Notes: generated by a model from the letters alone, not told the origin. A DNA stretch of 11,192 nucleotides from Flavobacterium psychrophilum (GCA_003243255.1 QFQM01000142.1:1-11192), one strand, 5' to 3'. Counted from the first letter of the stretch, positions 1 through 6,989 are shown. Translations and numbers: made by a program.

Positions 1-1188
1 AATCCTCTGAGGTGTCCCAACTGTGATGATTACAGATATTTAAGAATTAAAAAATATGGTTTTAAAACTGAGGATGAGAAATCAGGCATCGGTCTTAAAA
101 TTCCTTTTTACGACTGTGATAGGTGTTCGATTTCTATTCCCATTGCATTAAATGGCGAAATTCTATTTGGCAGGGATGCTATCAGTTATTATCAAGAGAA
201 AACTGCGGAAATATTCCCTGAACTAAAAGAAGGTGAATTTGTTGAGCTTAGAACACCTTTTGAGGGCAAGAAATTTGAAGCCTATGATACCATGGGTTTC
301 ACGTATGATTCGCAGGACTACTACTATATCCCGGGATTATATCGTTCTTTTGACGAAGGCTTTTTATGTCCTGTATTTTTTGACAAGGAGTTACTATTAT
401 ATTATAACAATCATCCTGAATACCGGGTAGTTTTTGCTTCATATTCGCGACTTCATATTTTTGATAAAAATGGTGACAGGATTATCTTTCATGGCTTTGG
501 TATAAATCGAGATGGCCTCATTGTATGTTGGTTAGGAGATTTGGATAAAGAGTTTAAAAAAAGTAAGAATGAAAGACATAAGAAAATCTTTCTCGCATTT
601 AATGAAGCTTCTAATCATGATATTGTTTCAGATTACTATTTTAATCAAATTGAGGCAAACTTCATGGAACCTGATAATGAAGGTCAGTTGTTTGAACTTA
701 GAAATGCATTTGATTCTGCTGTTATTTTCAAGGGAGGAGAGAATATTACTCACATTGACCTGGCAAAAGTTATCGATGAATACAAGCACCCGGTAATTAA
801 TGAATCAGATCAAATTAATAGTTCTTACATTAAACTTAATTCTCTGTTAATAGAATCCTTTAGTATTGAAAATTTGAAAAAACTTATTTTACAGACTAGC
901 ATTAAGCCATCTGAAATAAAGGGATTAAAAGGGCTTAAATTATTTGAGAAATTTGTAATTAATTATTTGAAGATTGAAGATGGTAATATGGTAGTTTCTC
1001 CGCTTTATGTACTTTACGACCTGAGAGTATTGGCAGGGCATATCAAAGACTCAAAATATGACGAGAAAGTAAAAAGCTGTAAACTAAGGTTGAATCTATC
1101 AGAAAGTGCTACTGAGATGGAGGTATACAATTGCCTGATTCAAAAGCTAATTGATATGTACAAAATTCTAAAACTTTCTCTAATATAG
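1..1188 (+). CDS. Left-truncated zinc-ribbon protein with possible C-terminal HEPN-like domain
   Basis: The reading frame is open from the first base of the window to a TAG at 1186-1188, so the gene starts outside the window; the internal ATG at 292 is not the true start, because codons before it look equally coding. The visible 395 residues begin with a zinc-ribbon-like pair of motifs, CPNC (residues 5-8) and CDRC (39-42). A mixed, aromatic-rich middle follows. The C-terminal ~120 residues look helical and hold D-L-R-V-L-A-G-H, an RX4H motif (R342, H347) of the type found in HEPN ribonucleases. I do not recognise a named family. The zinc-ribbon pair is seen directly; the HEPN assignment is inferred from one short motif in a helical context. 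The gene is AT-rich and lies 52 bp before the next gene on the same strand, so it probably shares an operon with the small gene and the nuclease-like gene that follow. Confidence 0.8.
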   Translation, partial: NPLRCPNCDDYRYLRIKKYGFKTEDEKSGIGLKIPFYDCDRCSISIPIALNGEILFGRDAISYYQEKTAEIFPELKEGEFVELRTPFEGKKFEAYDTMGFTYDSQDYYYIPGLYRSFDEGFLCPVFFDKELLLYYNNHPEYRVVFASYSRLHIFDKNGDRIIFHGFGINRDGLIVCWLGDLDKEFKKSKNERHKKIFLAFNEASNHDIVSDYYFNQIEANFMEPDNEGQLFELRNAFDSAVIFKGGENITHIDLAKVIDEYKHPVINESDQINSSYIKLNSLLIESFSIENLKKLILQTSIKPSEIKGLKGLKLFEKFVINYLKIEDGNMVVSPLYVLYDLRVLAGHIKDSKYDEKVKSCKLRLNLSESATEMEVYNCLIQKLIDMYKILKLSLI

Positions 1189-1240
1189 TCAAACTGCATA
1201 GGCCGAAATTAATGTACTTAAATATCAAATTATTAAAGAA

Positions 1241-1489
1241 ATGACTAAAGTTCAATGTTACTTAGAAATAGCCAAGAAAGACCAGTTACTGAACAAGATA
1301 TTACATCATGAATCCGGAAAAAATTCGCTTCAGATTTTAGAACTGTACATTAAAAACTCAAAAGAAGAAACGAGTGAAGATGTTTATTCTGTTTGGGCAT
1401 TAGTAAAACATTCCACAATGGGCGGATTGGATCATTTGCCTTTGAATCATATAGAAAGGTTTTACAAGGAATCTCAACCAAAGCCTTAA
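1241..1489 (+). CDS. Small hypothetical protein (82 aa) coupled to the downstream nuclease-like gene
   Basis: This short gene runs from ATG 1241 to TAA 1487-1489. The next gene's preferred ATG lies at 1492, only 2 bases after the stop, a spacing typical of translational coupling. The product is predicted to be mostly helical and charged, with no signal peptide, transmembrane segment or cysteine pair. It contains a V-W-A-L-V-K-H-S-T-M-G-G-L-D-H-L-P-L stretch near residues 51-68 that I cannot assign to a family. There is no strong Shine-Dalgarno, which is normal in Bacteroidota. Position suggests a partner, adaptor or regulator for the downstream protein, but that is inference. The main argument that it is real is that it fills the gap between two same-strand genes almost exactly. 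Confidence 0.65.
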   Translation: MTKVQCYLEIAKKDQLLNKILHHESGKNSLQILELYIKNSKEETSEDVYSVWALVKHSTMGGLDHLPLNHIERFYKESQPKP

Positions 1490-1491
1490 AA

Positions 1492-2781
1492 ATGATCGAG
1501 ACCGTTTCAGATTTTTTAGCATCATTTAAGAAATACGCGCTCTCTAAAATAGAGAAAGATGACAGCGACGTAAAACATACTGTCGCAATAGGTGACAATT
1601 TTGAAGGGCTTACTGCGGAATTGGTAAGCAAAGCTATATTTAAAGGTTTTAACCTTAAAATGGTCGAAAGAAGTTTTATCTATAATGACAAAGGAGACCT
1701 AAGCGATGAGATGGACTGCCTACTGGTGGTCGGCGACGGGCAAAAGATGTCTTTTGCAAACAGGTACAAATACCATGTCAAAGATGTCATTGCTGTATTC
1801 CAGGTAAAAAAGACACTTTACAGCAAAGACCTTTATGAATCGCACCAAAATCTGAGATCCGTTCTGGATGTTTCTGAAGGCGCAGAAATTGAGCCTTTTG
1901 TAAGCGAGTTGCACAGGACAGCATACCGGTCGATTACTTTAAAGCAACTACCCAGCCGGGAGAGAATGGAAAGATTTTCCGAAAGGGAATATTTCATTTA
2001 TGACTATGTAAGAAAAGAAGCTTTATCCCCGTTGCGTATCGTAATTGGTTATTATGGTTTTACCACGGAGTATGGCCTACGGGAAGGTTTTGTAAAAAAA
2101 ATGACTGAGCTTACGAAAAGTGGCCCGGTGCTGGGTTTTGGCCCGGATAGTTTTCCAAGCCTCATTATCTGTGGGGACAGCACAATCATAAAAAATACCG
2201 GGATGCCGATGGCAGTACCCCTTACAGATAAGGATTTTTACTTTGAAATTCTTACTTCCTCCTCAGGAAGGCCGATGAACAATCTGTTGGAGCTAGTGTG
2301 GACCAGACTATCTTTTAAATTCGGAATCAGCTCCTCAATTTTTGGAAATGATTTTGACACTGAAGCTGTCCATTCGTTCTTATCCTGCAGAGAAAAGAGA
2401 ATTGATGATGAAAAGATGGGATGGGAATTCAATTACCTCCAGTTAAGCCGTAAAGCGTTAGCGAAGCCGCTGGTCCAAATCAAATGGGAACCAACTAAAA
2501 TCAACAAAGCAGAATTCATACTACTGGATGTACTTTCTAAGAAAGGTATTATTGATATTAAACATGACCAACATTTTTTAAAATTCCTAAATGACGAAAA
2601 CCTTTCTCTAAGTACACTTACCAAGCGATTGCTGGATTCCCGAATTATCTATATTGACGAAAATCAAGTCGGCTTATTGGTAAACGAGCTATTGATAGTT
2701 TCATCTGAAGAGGGCTTTTTTGCCGGAGAAAATGGAAATGGTAGAATGACATCGTATTTCCAAACTAGAAAAAAAACTTAA
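1492..2781 (+). CDS. DUF6602-like protein with PD-(D/E)XK nuclease-type core
   Basis: ATG 1492 gives 429 residues. An in-frame ATG at 1393 would overlap the 82-aa gene by about 100 bases and adds residues that fit the domain poorly, so I prefer 1492. The N-terminal third carries a pattern like PD-(D/E)XK nuclease folds and DUF6602 proteins: G-D-N-F-E-G (E38) in a helix, S-D-E-M-D-C-L-L-V (D75) at the end of one strand, and A-V-F-Q-V-K-K (Q104, K106) on the next. Gln in place of the usual Glu is a known variation in this fold. The last ~90 residues (about 337-400) look like a winged helix, with a turn around L-S-L-S-T-L-T-K-R-L followed by a beta-hairpin-like segment. No signal or membrane segment is present. 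It is probably cytoplasmic and may cut nucleic acid; a restriction or defence role fits its context but is unproven. The family call is from memory of motif layout, not a search. Confidence 0.75.
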   Translation: MIETVSDFLASFKKYALSKIEKDDSDVKHTVAIGDNFEGLTAELVSKAIFKGFNLKMVERSFIYNDKGDLSDEMDCLLVVGDGQKMSFANRYKYHVKDVIAVFQVKKTLYSKDLYESHQNLRSVLDVSEGAEIEPFVSELHRTAYRSITLKQLPSRERMERFSEREYFIYDYVRKEALSPLRIVIGYYGFTTEYGLREGFVKKMTELTKSGPVLGFGPDSFPSLIICGDSTIIKNTGMPMAVPLTDKDFYFEILTSSSGRPMNNLLELVWTRLSFKFGISSSIFGNDFDTEAVHSFLSCREKRIDDEKMGWEFNYLQLSRKALAKPLVQIKWEPTKINKAEFILLDVLSKKGIIDIKHDQHFLKFLNDENLSLSTLTKRLLDSRIIYIDENQVGLLVNELLIVSSEEGFFAGENGNGRMTSYFQTRKKT

Positions 2782-2889
2782 TTTGCATCCTACCATATAC
2801 CCAATTGATGATTTAAGTATGCCATTGAAATCATTTAAAGAAAATGGCCGTACCTCATCCGCTACACTATACTGATGACTTAGTATACA

Positions 2890-4128
2890 TTAAACGTACG
2901 CGTAACCGTCTTCGCACTCCGAACATAAATCAGAGTCGCTCAGCTTCTCAAAAAAAATCCCGCAACCCTGACACTCTTTGTCATGTAAAATCTCATAATC
3001 CACTGATAAAACACTGCCTTTCCGGTCCATTTCGGCGTGCGCAATAAATACCCTCCCACACTCGCCCTCACATCTAATTTTTTCGTTGTAAACTTCAACA
3101 TAATTTACATTCCCGCATGGACATTCAACATATTCAGCGGCACAATTTGCGCAGCTCGCAGTTCGAATAGCTGTCAGGAAATCTTCGGGCTTGTAAAGGT
3201 CGGTGCCGTAATTATCAAAATTTATCCTTATCTGATTTAAATGCTCGACGGATTTTCCGGAATCCGGCACATAAAATTCTTCTGAAAAATGAACTGATGG
3301 GTAATAATCACTTTCACATTGATCACAATAGAACCTGTCATCCGCAAATTCTATAGCACGCTGTTCATCGAAGGTCAAGAATTCATCTTCAAAGGAGTTG
3401 ATCAATTTTCCAAGAGTATAGTAGAAACTGGTTTTAGTCTCAGCTAACTTTGGCGCGAGATCCGGATGGATAATTTCTTTATCGGCAGGAGATGAAAAGT
3501 CTCCCTTGTTACTGGATACAAAATAGGATTTAGGATAAAAAACAGCTTCAATACCATCGTCCATTAACTCTGCCGGCAATGCTAATCTGTGATTCTCTTT
3601 CAGATATTCAATTGCACTGAGCAGAATTAAAGCATCAGCCATACTATTTTTTTTATCACCAATGAAAGGTGCTTTTCTTTCCAAAGCAAGATCAGTAGCC
3701 TCAATTTTAACGTTATTGCTTATTGGGATTCGCTGCGTTTTGTTGAGTAAAAAATCTTCGACATCAACAATATGCTTTTGAAGGTGTGTGATTTTCCTTT
3801 TGAAGGCCTGTTCCATTTTTATGCCCAGAGGCCCCAACATCTCATCTGATTCCTCACCTATAAAATTTCTGACCGAACCCAATGCCTCTGAATAACTTTT
3901 ATACTTGTTGTTGAGGTCTTTGATTTGTTGTTCGGTAGAAGATTTGTTCCGTTTCCATTCTTCAACAACTATTTCATTAATTAGGAAGATAAGCAAACCT
4001 TCTTCAGCTCTCCTTTGTATTATTTCAAATATTTTAAGATGTAACTCATCATGCTTATTAGAGAGCACATTGAAGCCATTTGACAAGTATATCCAATTGT
4101 TTGTATCTAAAAATATGTATTTCTTCAT
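2890..4128 (-). CDS. PIN-domain (DUF4935-like) putative ribonuclease with C-terminal zinc ribbons
   Basis: 412 residues, convergent with the upstream three-gene block. The N-terminal ~215 residues match a PIN-like fold: strand Y-I-F-L-D-T-N-N-W with D8, I-N-E-I-V-V-E-E with E52 (or E56/E57), a lysine-rich N-S-M-A-D-A-L-I-L with D165, and S-S-N-K-G-D-F with D210. These four acidic positions would form the metal site of a PIN ribonuclease, and the K-K-N-S-x-A-D-A-L arrangement resembles DUF4935. Between about 55 and 125 lies a charged helical, coiled-coil-like insertion. The C-terminal half has six cysteine pairs: C268/C271, C326/C329, C336/C338, C353/C357, C386/C389 and C402/C405, enough for three zinc sites. 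Zinc ribbons could bind nucleic acid or a partner. No antitoxin-like gene sits beside it on the same strand, so a classic VapBC pair is unlikely; an effector in a defence or stress system is a reasonable inference. Confidence 0.8.
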   Translation of the reverse strand: MKKYIFLDTNNWIYLSNGFNVLSNKHDELHLKIFEIIQRRAEEGLLIFLINEIVVEEWKRNKSSTEQQIKDLNNKYKSYSEALGSVRNFIGEESDEMLGPLGIKMEQAFKRKITHLQKHIVDVEDFLLNKTQRIPISNNVKIEATDLALERKAPFIGDKKNSMADALILLSAIEYLKENHRLALPAELMDDGIEAVFYPKSYFVSSNKGDFSSPADKEIIHPDLAPKLAETKTSFYYTLGKLINSFEDEFLTFDEQRAIEFADDRFYCDQCESDYYPSVHFSEEFYVPDSGKSVEHLNQIRINFDNYGTDLYKPEDFLTAIRTASCANCAAEYVECPCGNVNYVEVYNEKIRCEGECGRVFIAHAEMDRKGSVLSVDYEILHDKECQGCGIFFEKLSDSDLCSECEDGYAYV

Positions 4129-4234
4129 GGGAGATTAATAATAAATATATCGTCCTATCGCTTAGGTCAAACATTACCATGACGCAATTTTAGGAAAAAA
4201 ATAATGTTTTGTCGCAGATCGAATATATTAATTA

Positions 4235-5917
4235 TCAGAGATTATTTTCTGCCATCTCCTTTTTTATCTTTGCACTAAAATAATTAGGCGATAGCGTTGT
4301 CCTTGCCTTAAACGCAATTACAAAACTTTGTGTTGTCCCGAACCCGGCTTCTTTAGAGAGGGCGTCATGCGTAAAGAGGCGCTTATTCTTGTCGGTCTTT
4401 AATTGTTCAATGATGTAGTCTACCTTCAGGTCATTTACATATTGCGTAAAGCTTTTCCCTTTGTAATGCAGGATCACATCAGAAACGTAATGCACATTCG
4501 TTTCCAAGTATACTGCCATCGATGCCCTTGTAATATTAGGCTCCAGATAACGCATCGACTGTTCCCATTTATCCAGACGTGCCAATACCTTATCCACTGT
4601 TTCCTGCGGGATACCCAGTTCTTTTGGCACATCCCTTGCAGGCCGCGATTTCGGTTTTTTATTTTCCATCAGTTCCCTGAAAATGCGCTCTTGCCGTTTC
4701 CTGTTTCTCCTGAAGACGACCACAAGCCAGATACTGGTACATAAAAACGCTCCAGAACTGCCGATAAGGATTTTTCTATACGAATGTTCCTTTGTGAGCT
4801 GTCTTTCTATATCCTGCTTTTGCTGCCTTAATTCTGAAGTATCATAATTCTTATGTACGTTGTCATAGAGTTTATCATGACGGTATACTAGCAGGCTGTC
4901 GGCTTTAAGAAGCTGGTCAACGTAAAATAATACCTCTTTTGCGTCCTCCTGCTTTTTATAATAATCTATCAAAAGCTCAAAAGTTTCGCGAAGGTCAGGA
5001 CGCATATATGCCTTTTTATCAAAAGCATACGCTACCCTTTTCAGGTAAGGTATGCTTTCTTTATATCTTGATACCAACCAATATGATTTACCGATATAAA
5101 AATTAGCCACTGCAATATTTGCATAATCGTCCAATTTTTCAAGATCGTCAATAGAACGCAAAAGTTTCTGTATAGCAAGGGAATAGTTCTTCGTAAAAAA
5201 ATCGTTCTGCCCGTCAAGGTGCAAAAAGTAGACATCCATGGTGTGGTTGTCTAATATTATAGATTCAGTAAGCCCCAAATCCACGAATTCTTTTGACCTG
5301 CCGAAATTACCCTCATGGCTATAGCATAGCCCCAAAGAATGCAGGATATTCAGATACGCCCTCGGATTATTCGCTTTAAAATAATCCCGGCAGGCTTCGA
5401 AAAGCGCTATTGCTTCATCATTTTTACCTAAGTAATATTTTACATGGGCAATATTGTATTTAAGTTTATATTCCAGATACTTGTCATTAGCTTCAACAAT
5501 ATATGGCCGCGCCAGCAGGTAATTTTCCAAGGCCATCTCGTGCCTTTTTTGGTCATAGAATATTATTCCTTTCGAGAGATAAGCTGAACCGATTAATTTT
5601 CCACTACCGGACCTGATAGCGGTAATTATCATGCTGTCACTATATGTAATAGCAATTTCATCATTAGCATAATCAGCATAATTCTTATAGCCGTTGATTA
5701 TCAACTCCCAGTCTCCAGTAGCTTTTGCCTTTTTTAAAAAAGCATGCAGGTATATATCTTGAACAGCCAGTTCTTTTTCAGTGTTCCTTATTCTTGTGAA
5801 CAAATATTTAAAATCCTTATTGGCAAGCGAATCCACTGAATTTGCTTGAGCACAATGTGAGGATATTAATAAGTGAGTCAAAATTAACACTGCCTGGCAG
5901 AGTCGGTTAAATGTCAT
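4235..5917 (-). CDS. TPR-containing membrane-anchored AraC-family transcriptional regulator
   Basis: 560 residues with an architecture common in Flavobacteriia. An N-terminal signal-like segment (about 5-25, hydrophobic L-I-L-T-H-L-L-I-S-S) is followed by a long helical region (about 50-340) made of degenerate tetratricopeptide repeats, for example around 155-175 and 190-215. A short coiled coil (360-378) comes next, then one transmembrane helix (383-402) ending in the basic stop-transfer R-R-N-R-K-R. The C-terminus (about 430-560) is an AraC-type double helix-turn-helix, with the first helix pair near 465-503 and the second near 515-547, where A-G-F-G-T-T-Q-S-F is the usual second-HTH pattern. 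The likely topology puts the TPR sensor outside the cytoplasmic membrane and DNA binding inside, so a signal is passed across the membrane without a kinase. It is transcribed divergently from the lipoprotein gene, a plausible target. The ligand is unknown. Confidence 0.88.
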   Translation of the reverse strand: MTFNRLCQAVLILTHLLISSHCAQANSVDSLANKDFKYLFTRIRNTEKELAVQDIYLHAFLKKAKATGDWELIINGYKNYADYANDEIAITYSDSMIITAIRSGSGKLIGSAYLSKGIIFYDQKRHEMALENYLLARPYIVEANDKYLEYKLKYNIAHVKYYLGKNDEAIALFEACRDYFKANNPRAYLNILHSLGLCYSHEGNFGRSKEFVDLGLTESIILDNHTMDVYFLHLDGQNDFFTKNYSLAIQKLLRSIDDLEKLDDYANIAVANFYIGKSYWLVSRYKESIPYLKRVAYAFDKKAYMRPDLRETFELLIDYYKKQEDAKEVLFYVDQLLKADSLLVYRHDKLYDNVHKNYDTSELRQQKQDIERQLTKEHSYRKILIGSSGAFLCTSIWLVVVFRRNRKRQERIFRELMENKKPKSRPARDVPKELGIPQETVDKVLARLDKWEQSMRYLEPNITRASMAVYLETNVHYVSDVILHYKGKSFTQYVNDLKVDYIIEQLKTDKNKRLFTHDALSKEAGFGTTQSFVIAFKARTTLSPNYFSAKIKKEMAENNL

Positions 5918-5935
5918 TATGCGAATTAATTATAA

Positions 5936-5958
5936 TTTCTAAGAATTCAATTTAGAAA
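5936..5958. repeat. 7-bp inverted repeat in the leader of the TPR-AraC gene
   Basis: TTTCTAA (5936-5942) and TTAGAAA (5952-5958) are perfect inverted copies around a 9-base spacer. The element lies about 19 bp upstream of the TPR-AraC start, in its probable 5' leader. It could be a weak hairpin or an operator half-site pair. The AT-rich composition means chance is a real alternative. Confidence 0.3.
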
Positions 5959-6057
5959 ATAGCATAAAGTAAGAAAGTGATTTAAGGCGTGGCAAACCAA
6001 ATGTAGCTATTATCTCACTGATTACATCTGATTTAACATAATTTAAGACTATGGATT

Positions 6058-6086
6058 TTCTGAAATTCCACAGTGTTATTTCAGAA
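6058..6086. promoter_or_regulatory. Candidate operator: perfect 9-bp inverted repeat
   Basis: TTCTGAAAT (6058-6066) and ATTTCAGAA (6078-6086) are exact inverted copies with an 11-base spacer; arm centres are 20 bp apart, about two helical turns, so both face the same side of the DNA. Each arm also contains its own small palindrome, TTC-N-GAA. The element ends 17 bp before the TTG of the lipoprotein promoter candidate, a place where an activator could contact polymerase. The obvious candidate binders are the two AraC-type proteins encoded on either side. It is not followed by a T-run, so a terminator is unlikely. Confidence 0.5.
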
Positions 6087-6103
6087 TAGCCAAAATCCTC
6101 TGC

Positions 6104-6134
6104 TTGCAAGGGGATTACAACGCCCATAGTTTTG
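6104..6134 (+). promoter_or_regulatory. Bacteroidota-type promoter for the lipoprotein gene
   Basis: TTG at 6104-6106 and TAGTTTTG at 6127-6134 are separated by 20 bases, matching the Flavobacterium consensus TTG-N17-23-TANNTTTG at every fixed position. Transcription would start around 6140, leaving a leader of roughly 90 bases before ATG 6234, with a small inverted repeat near its end. Confidence 0.5.
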
Positions 6135-6195
6135 TTTCGAATTCAAACGACAATAGGGGCTTTATGCCTAAGCAGTTTGTCATCCGGGTGAATGA

Positions 6196-6214
6196 ACTGA
6201 TCAAACAAATCAGT
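6196..6214 (+). repeat. Small inverted repeat in the lipoprotein leader
   Basis: ACTGAT (6196-6201) and ATCAGT (6209-6214) are perfect inverted copies with a 7-base loop (caaacaa), 19 bases before ATG 6234. It could form a hairpin in the 5' leader of the lipoprotein mRNA and affect translation, or be an operator. The stem is short, so this is a weak call. Confidence 0.3.
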
Positions 6215-6233
6215 CACATTTTAATACGAAACT

Positions 6234-6941
6234 ATGAAAACCACTATCTTAATCCCGATGGGAATACTGTCGGTAATGTTATTAATCGCCTGTACAGAAG
6301 GCGATCAGCAATTATTGCCTGAAACACCCAATACTTCGGTCTCCCTTAAAAGCTCTCAGGTAATTATTGAAAATAAATCAAATCCGTATGATGCAATTGG
6401 ACAGGACTATCGCAATTTCCTTTCTTCTTATAAAACCGGCACCTATTCGCCAAGTAATTATGCAGCGGTGGTAAATTCTGTCAATGCGTTAACCGGCTTT
6501 ACAGCCTTGTCGTCAGGCAATGTGCAATTACGGCTGTTGTTAAATGGCTGTATGAATACTCCGGAAATCACGCTCAGTACATTGCTGCAAAATTCAAATC
6601 TTTCGCCAGCTGCCAAAGATCTTTTAACCGATTTTATAAACTCATATCAAAAATTAGCCAACGAACCTTTTAGCAGTGCTTATGATGATATAGTGCTTAC
6701 TGAAACTGAAGTGTCAAATTCAAATTTACTTATTGCCGATGAACGCAGGATCCTGTTGACAGTTACATCGGTGGTCCGTTACTCGTTATATCACTCGTGC
6801 TGTGAAGATACGGACTGGGAAAAATCAGTAGGTAATATTGTCGCCTTCGCGGCGGGCGCACTTGAGAACAATGAGCTAGCCTTACAATATGCACTTATTA
6901 CCAGTATCGCAGGATTGGAAAATATACAGCTACCTAACTAG
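6234..6941 (+). CDS. Lipoprotein of unknown function
   Basis: 235 residues. The N-terminus is a clear lipoprotein signal: Lys2, a hydrophobic core (5-17) and the lipobox L-I-A-C with the lipidated cysteine at C20. The next residues, T-E-G-D, are acidic, loosely like the Bacteroidota lipoprotein export signal that directs proteins to the cell surface, so outer-membrane location, possibly surface-exposed, is likely. The mature part is Asn/Ser-rich at first (30-80) and more helical later. It has C106 and an adjacent pair C189-C190 before E-D-T-D-W, and a hydrophobic, alanine-rich helix around 200-228. I do not recognise the family. It is divergent from a membrane-anchored AraC regulator and followed by a soluble AraC regulator, so its expression is probably controlled by one of these. 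Confidence 0.85.
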   Translation: MKTTILIPMGILSVMLLIACTEGDQQLLPETPNTSVSLKSSQVIIENKSNPYDAIGQDYRNFLSSYKTGTYSPSNYAAVVNSVNALTGFTALSSGNVQLRLLLNGCMNTPEITLSTLLQNSNLSPAAKDLLTDFINSYQKLANEPFSSAYDDIVLTETEVSNSNLLIADERRILLTVTSVVRYSLYHSCCEDTDWEKSVGNIVAFAAGALENNELALQYALITSIAGLENIQLPN

Positions 6942-6955
6942 TAATTGCCCAGGAT

Positions 6956-6970
6956 AAAGCCCGGGCTTTT
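6956..6970 (+). terminator. Possible intrinsic terminator after the lipoprotein gene
   Basis: AAAGCCCGGGCTTT (6956-6969) is a perfect 14-bp palindrome 15 bp after the lipoprotein stop. As RNA it would fold with a small loop, giving a G/C-containing stem, and is followed by only a short T-run. It lies before the preferred ATG of the next gene. Termination would be partial at best; an operator for the following AraC gene is an alternative. Confidence 0.4.
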
Positions 6971-6989
6971 GCCTTTAAAACTATTACCT

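Larger units (their letters stand above)
5918..6233. promoter_or_regulatory. Divergent intergenic control region
   Basis: These 316 bases separate the leftward TPR-AraC gene from the rightward lipoprotein gene. I see no convincing gene here; short open frames on both strands overlap the signals. The region holds a promoter candidate for the lipoprotein (6104-6134), a -7-like TACATTTG on the minus strand (plus-strand positions 5998-6005) without a matching TTG at the usual distance, a perfect 9-bp inverted repeat (6058-6086), a 7-bp inverted repeat in the regulator's leader (5936-5958) and a 6-bp inverted repeat just before the lipoprotein start (6196-6214). The arrangement suggests regulated divergent transcription. 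Confidence 0.6.

Noticed and set aside
1393..1491. Earlier in-frame ATG (1393) for the nuclease-like gene
   Set aside because: It overlaps the 82-aa gene by 97 bases and adds residues unlike the domain start; ATG 1492 directly follows the small gene's stop.
2808..2834. Inverted repeat ATGATTT/AAATCAT between the convergent genes as a terminator
   Set aside because: The stem is AT-rich, the loop is 13 bases and no T-run follows on either strand.
2868..2887. TATACT/AGTATA hairpin after the PIN gene
   Set aside because: Only 6 A/T-rich pairs with an 8-base loop and no T-run in the direction of transcription.
2844..3047. Small + strand open frame overlapping the 3' end of the PIN gene
   Set aside because: It is antisense to the zinc-ribbon coding region, whose cysteine pattern clearly shows the real frame.
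4129..4234. Promoter for the PIN gene
   Set aside because: TAATGTTTG on the minus strand is one base off the TANNTTTG spacing and has no TTG at the expected distance, so no confident call is possible.
5939..6127. 62-aa minus-strand open frame in the divergent intergenic region
   Set aside because: It covers the inverted repeat and the -7-like motif, and the product has no recognisable features; it is more likely non-coding control DNA.
6104..6322. 72-aa + strand open frame from TTG 6104
   Set aside because: It overlaps the lipoprotein's signal peptide coding region in another frame, and its start is part of the promoter candidate.
6945..6989. TTG start for the soluble AraC gene
   Set aside because: The extra residues are encoded across the 14-bp palindrome and do not fit an AraC N-terminus; ATG 6990 is better.
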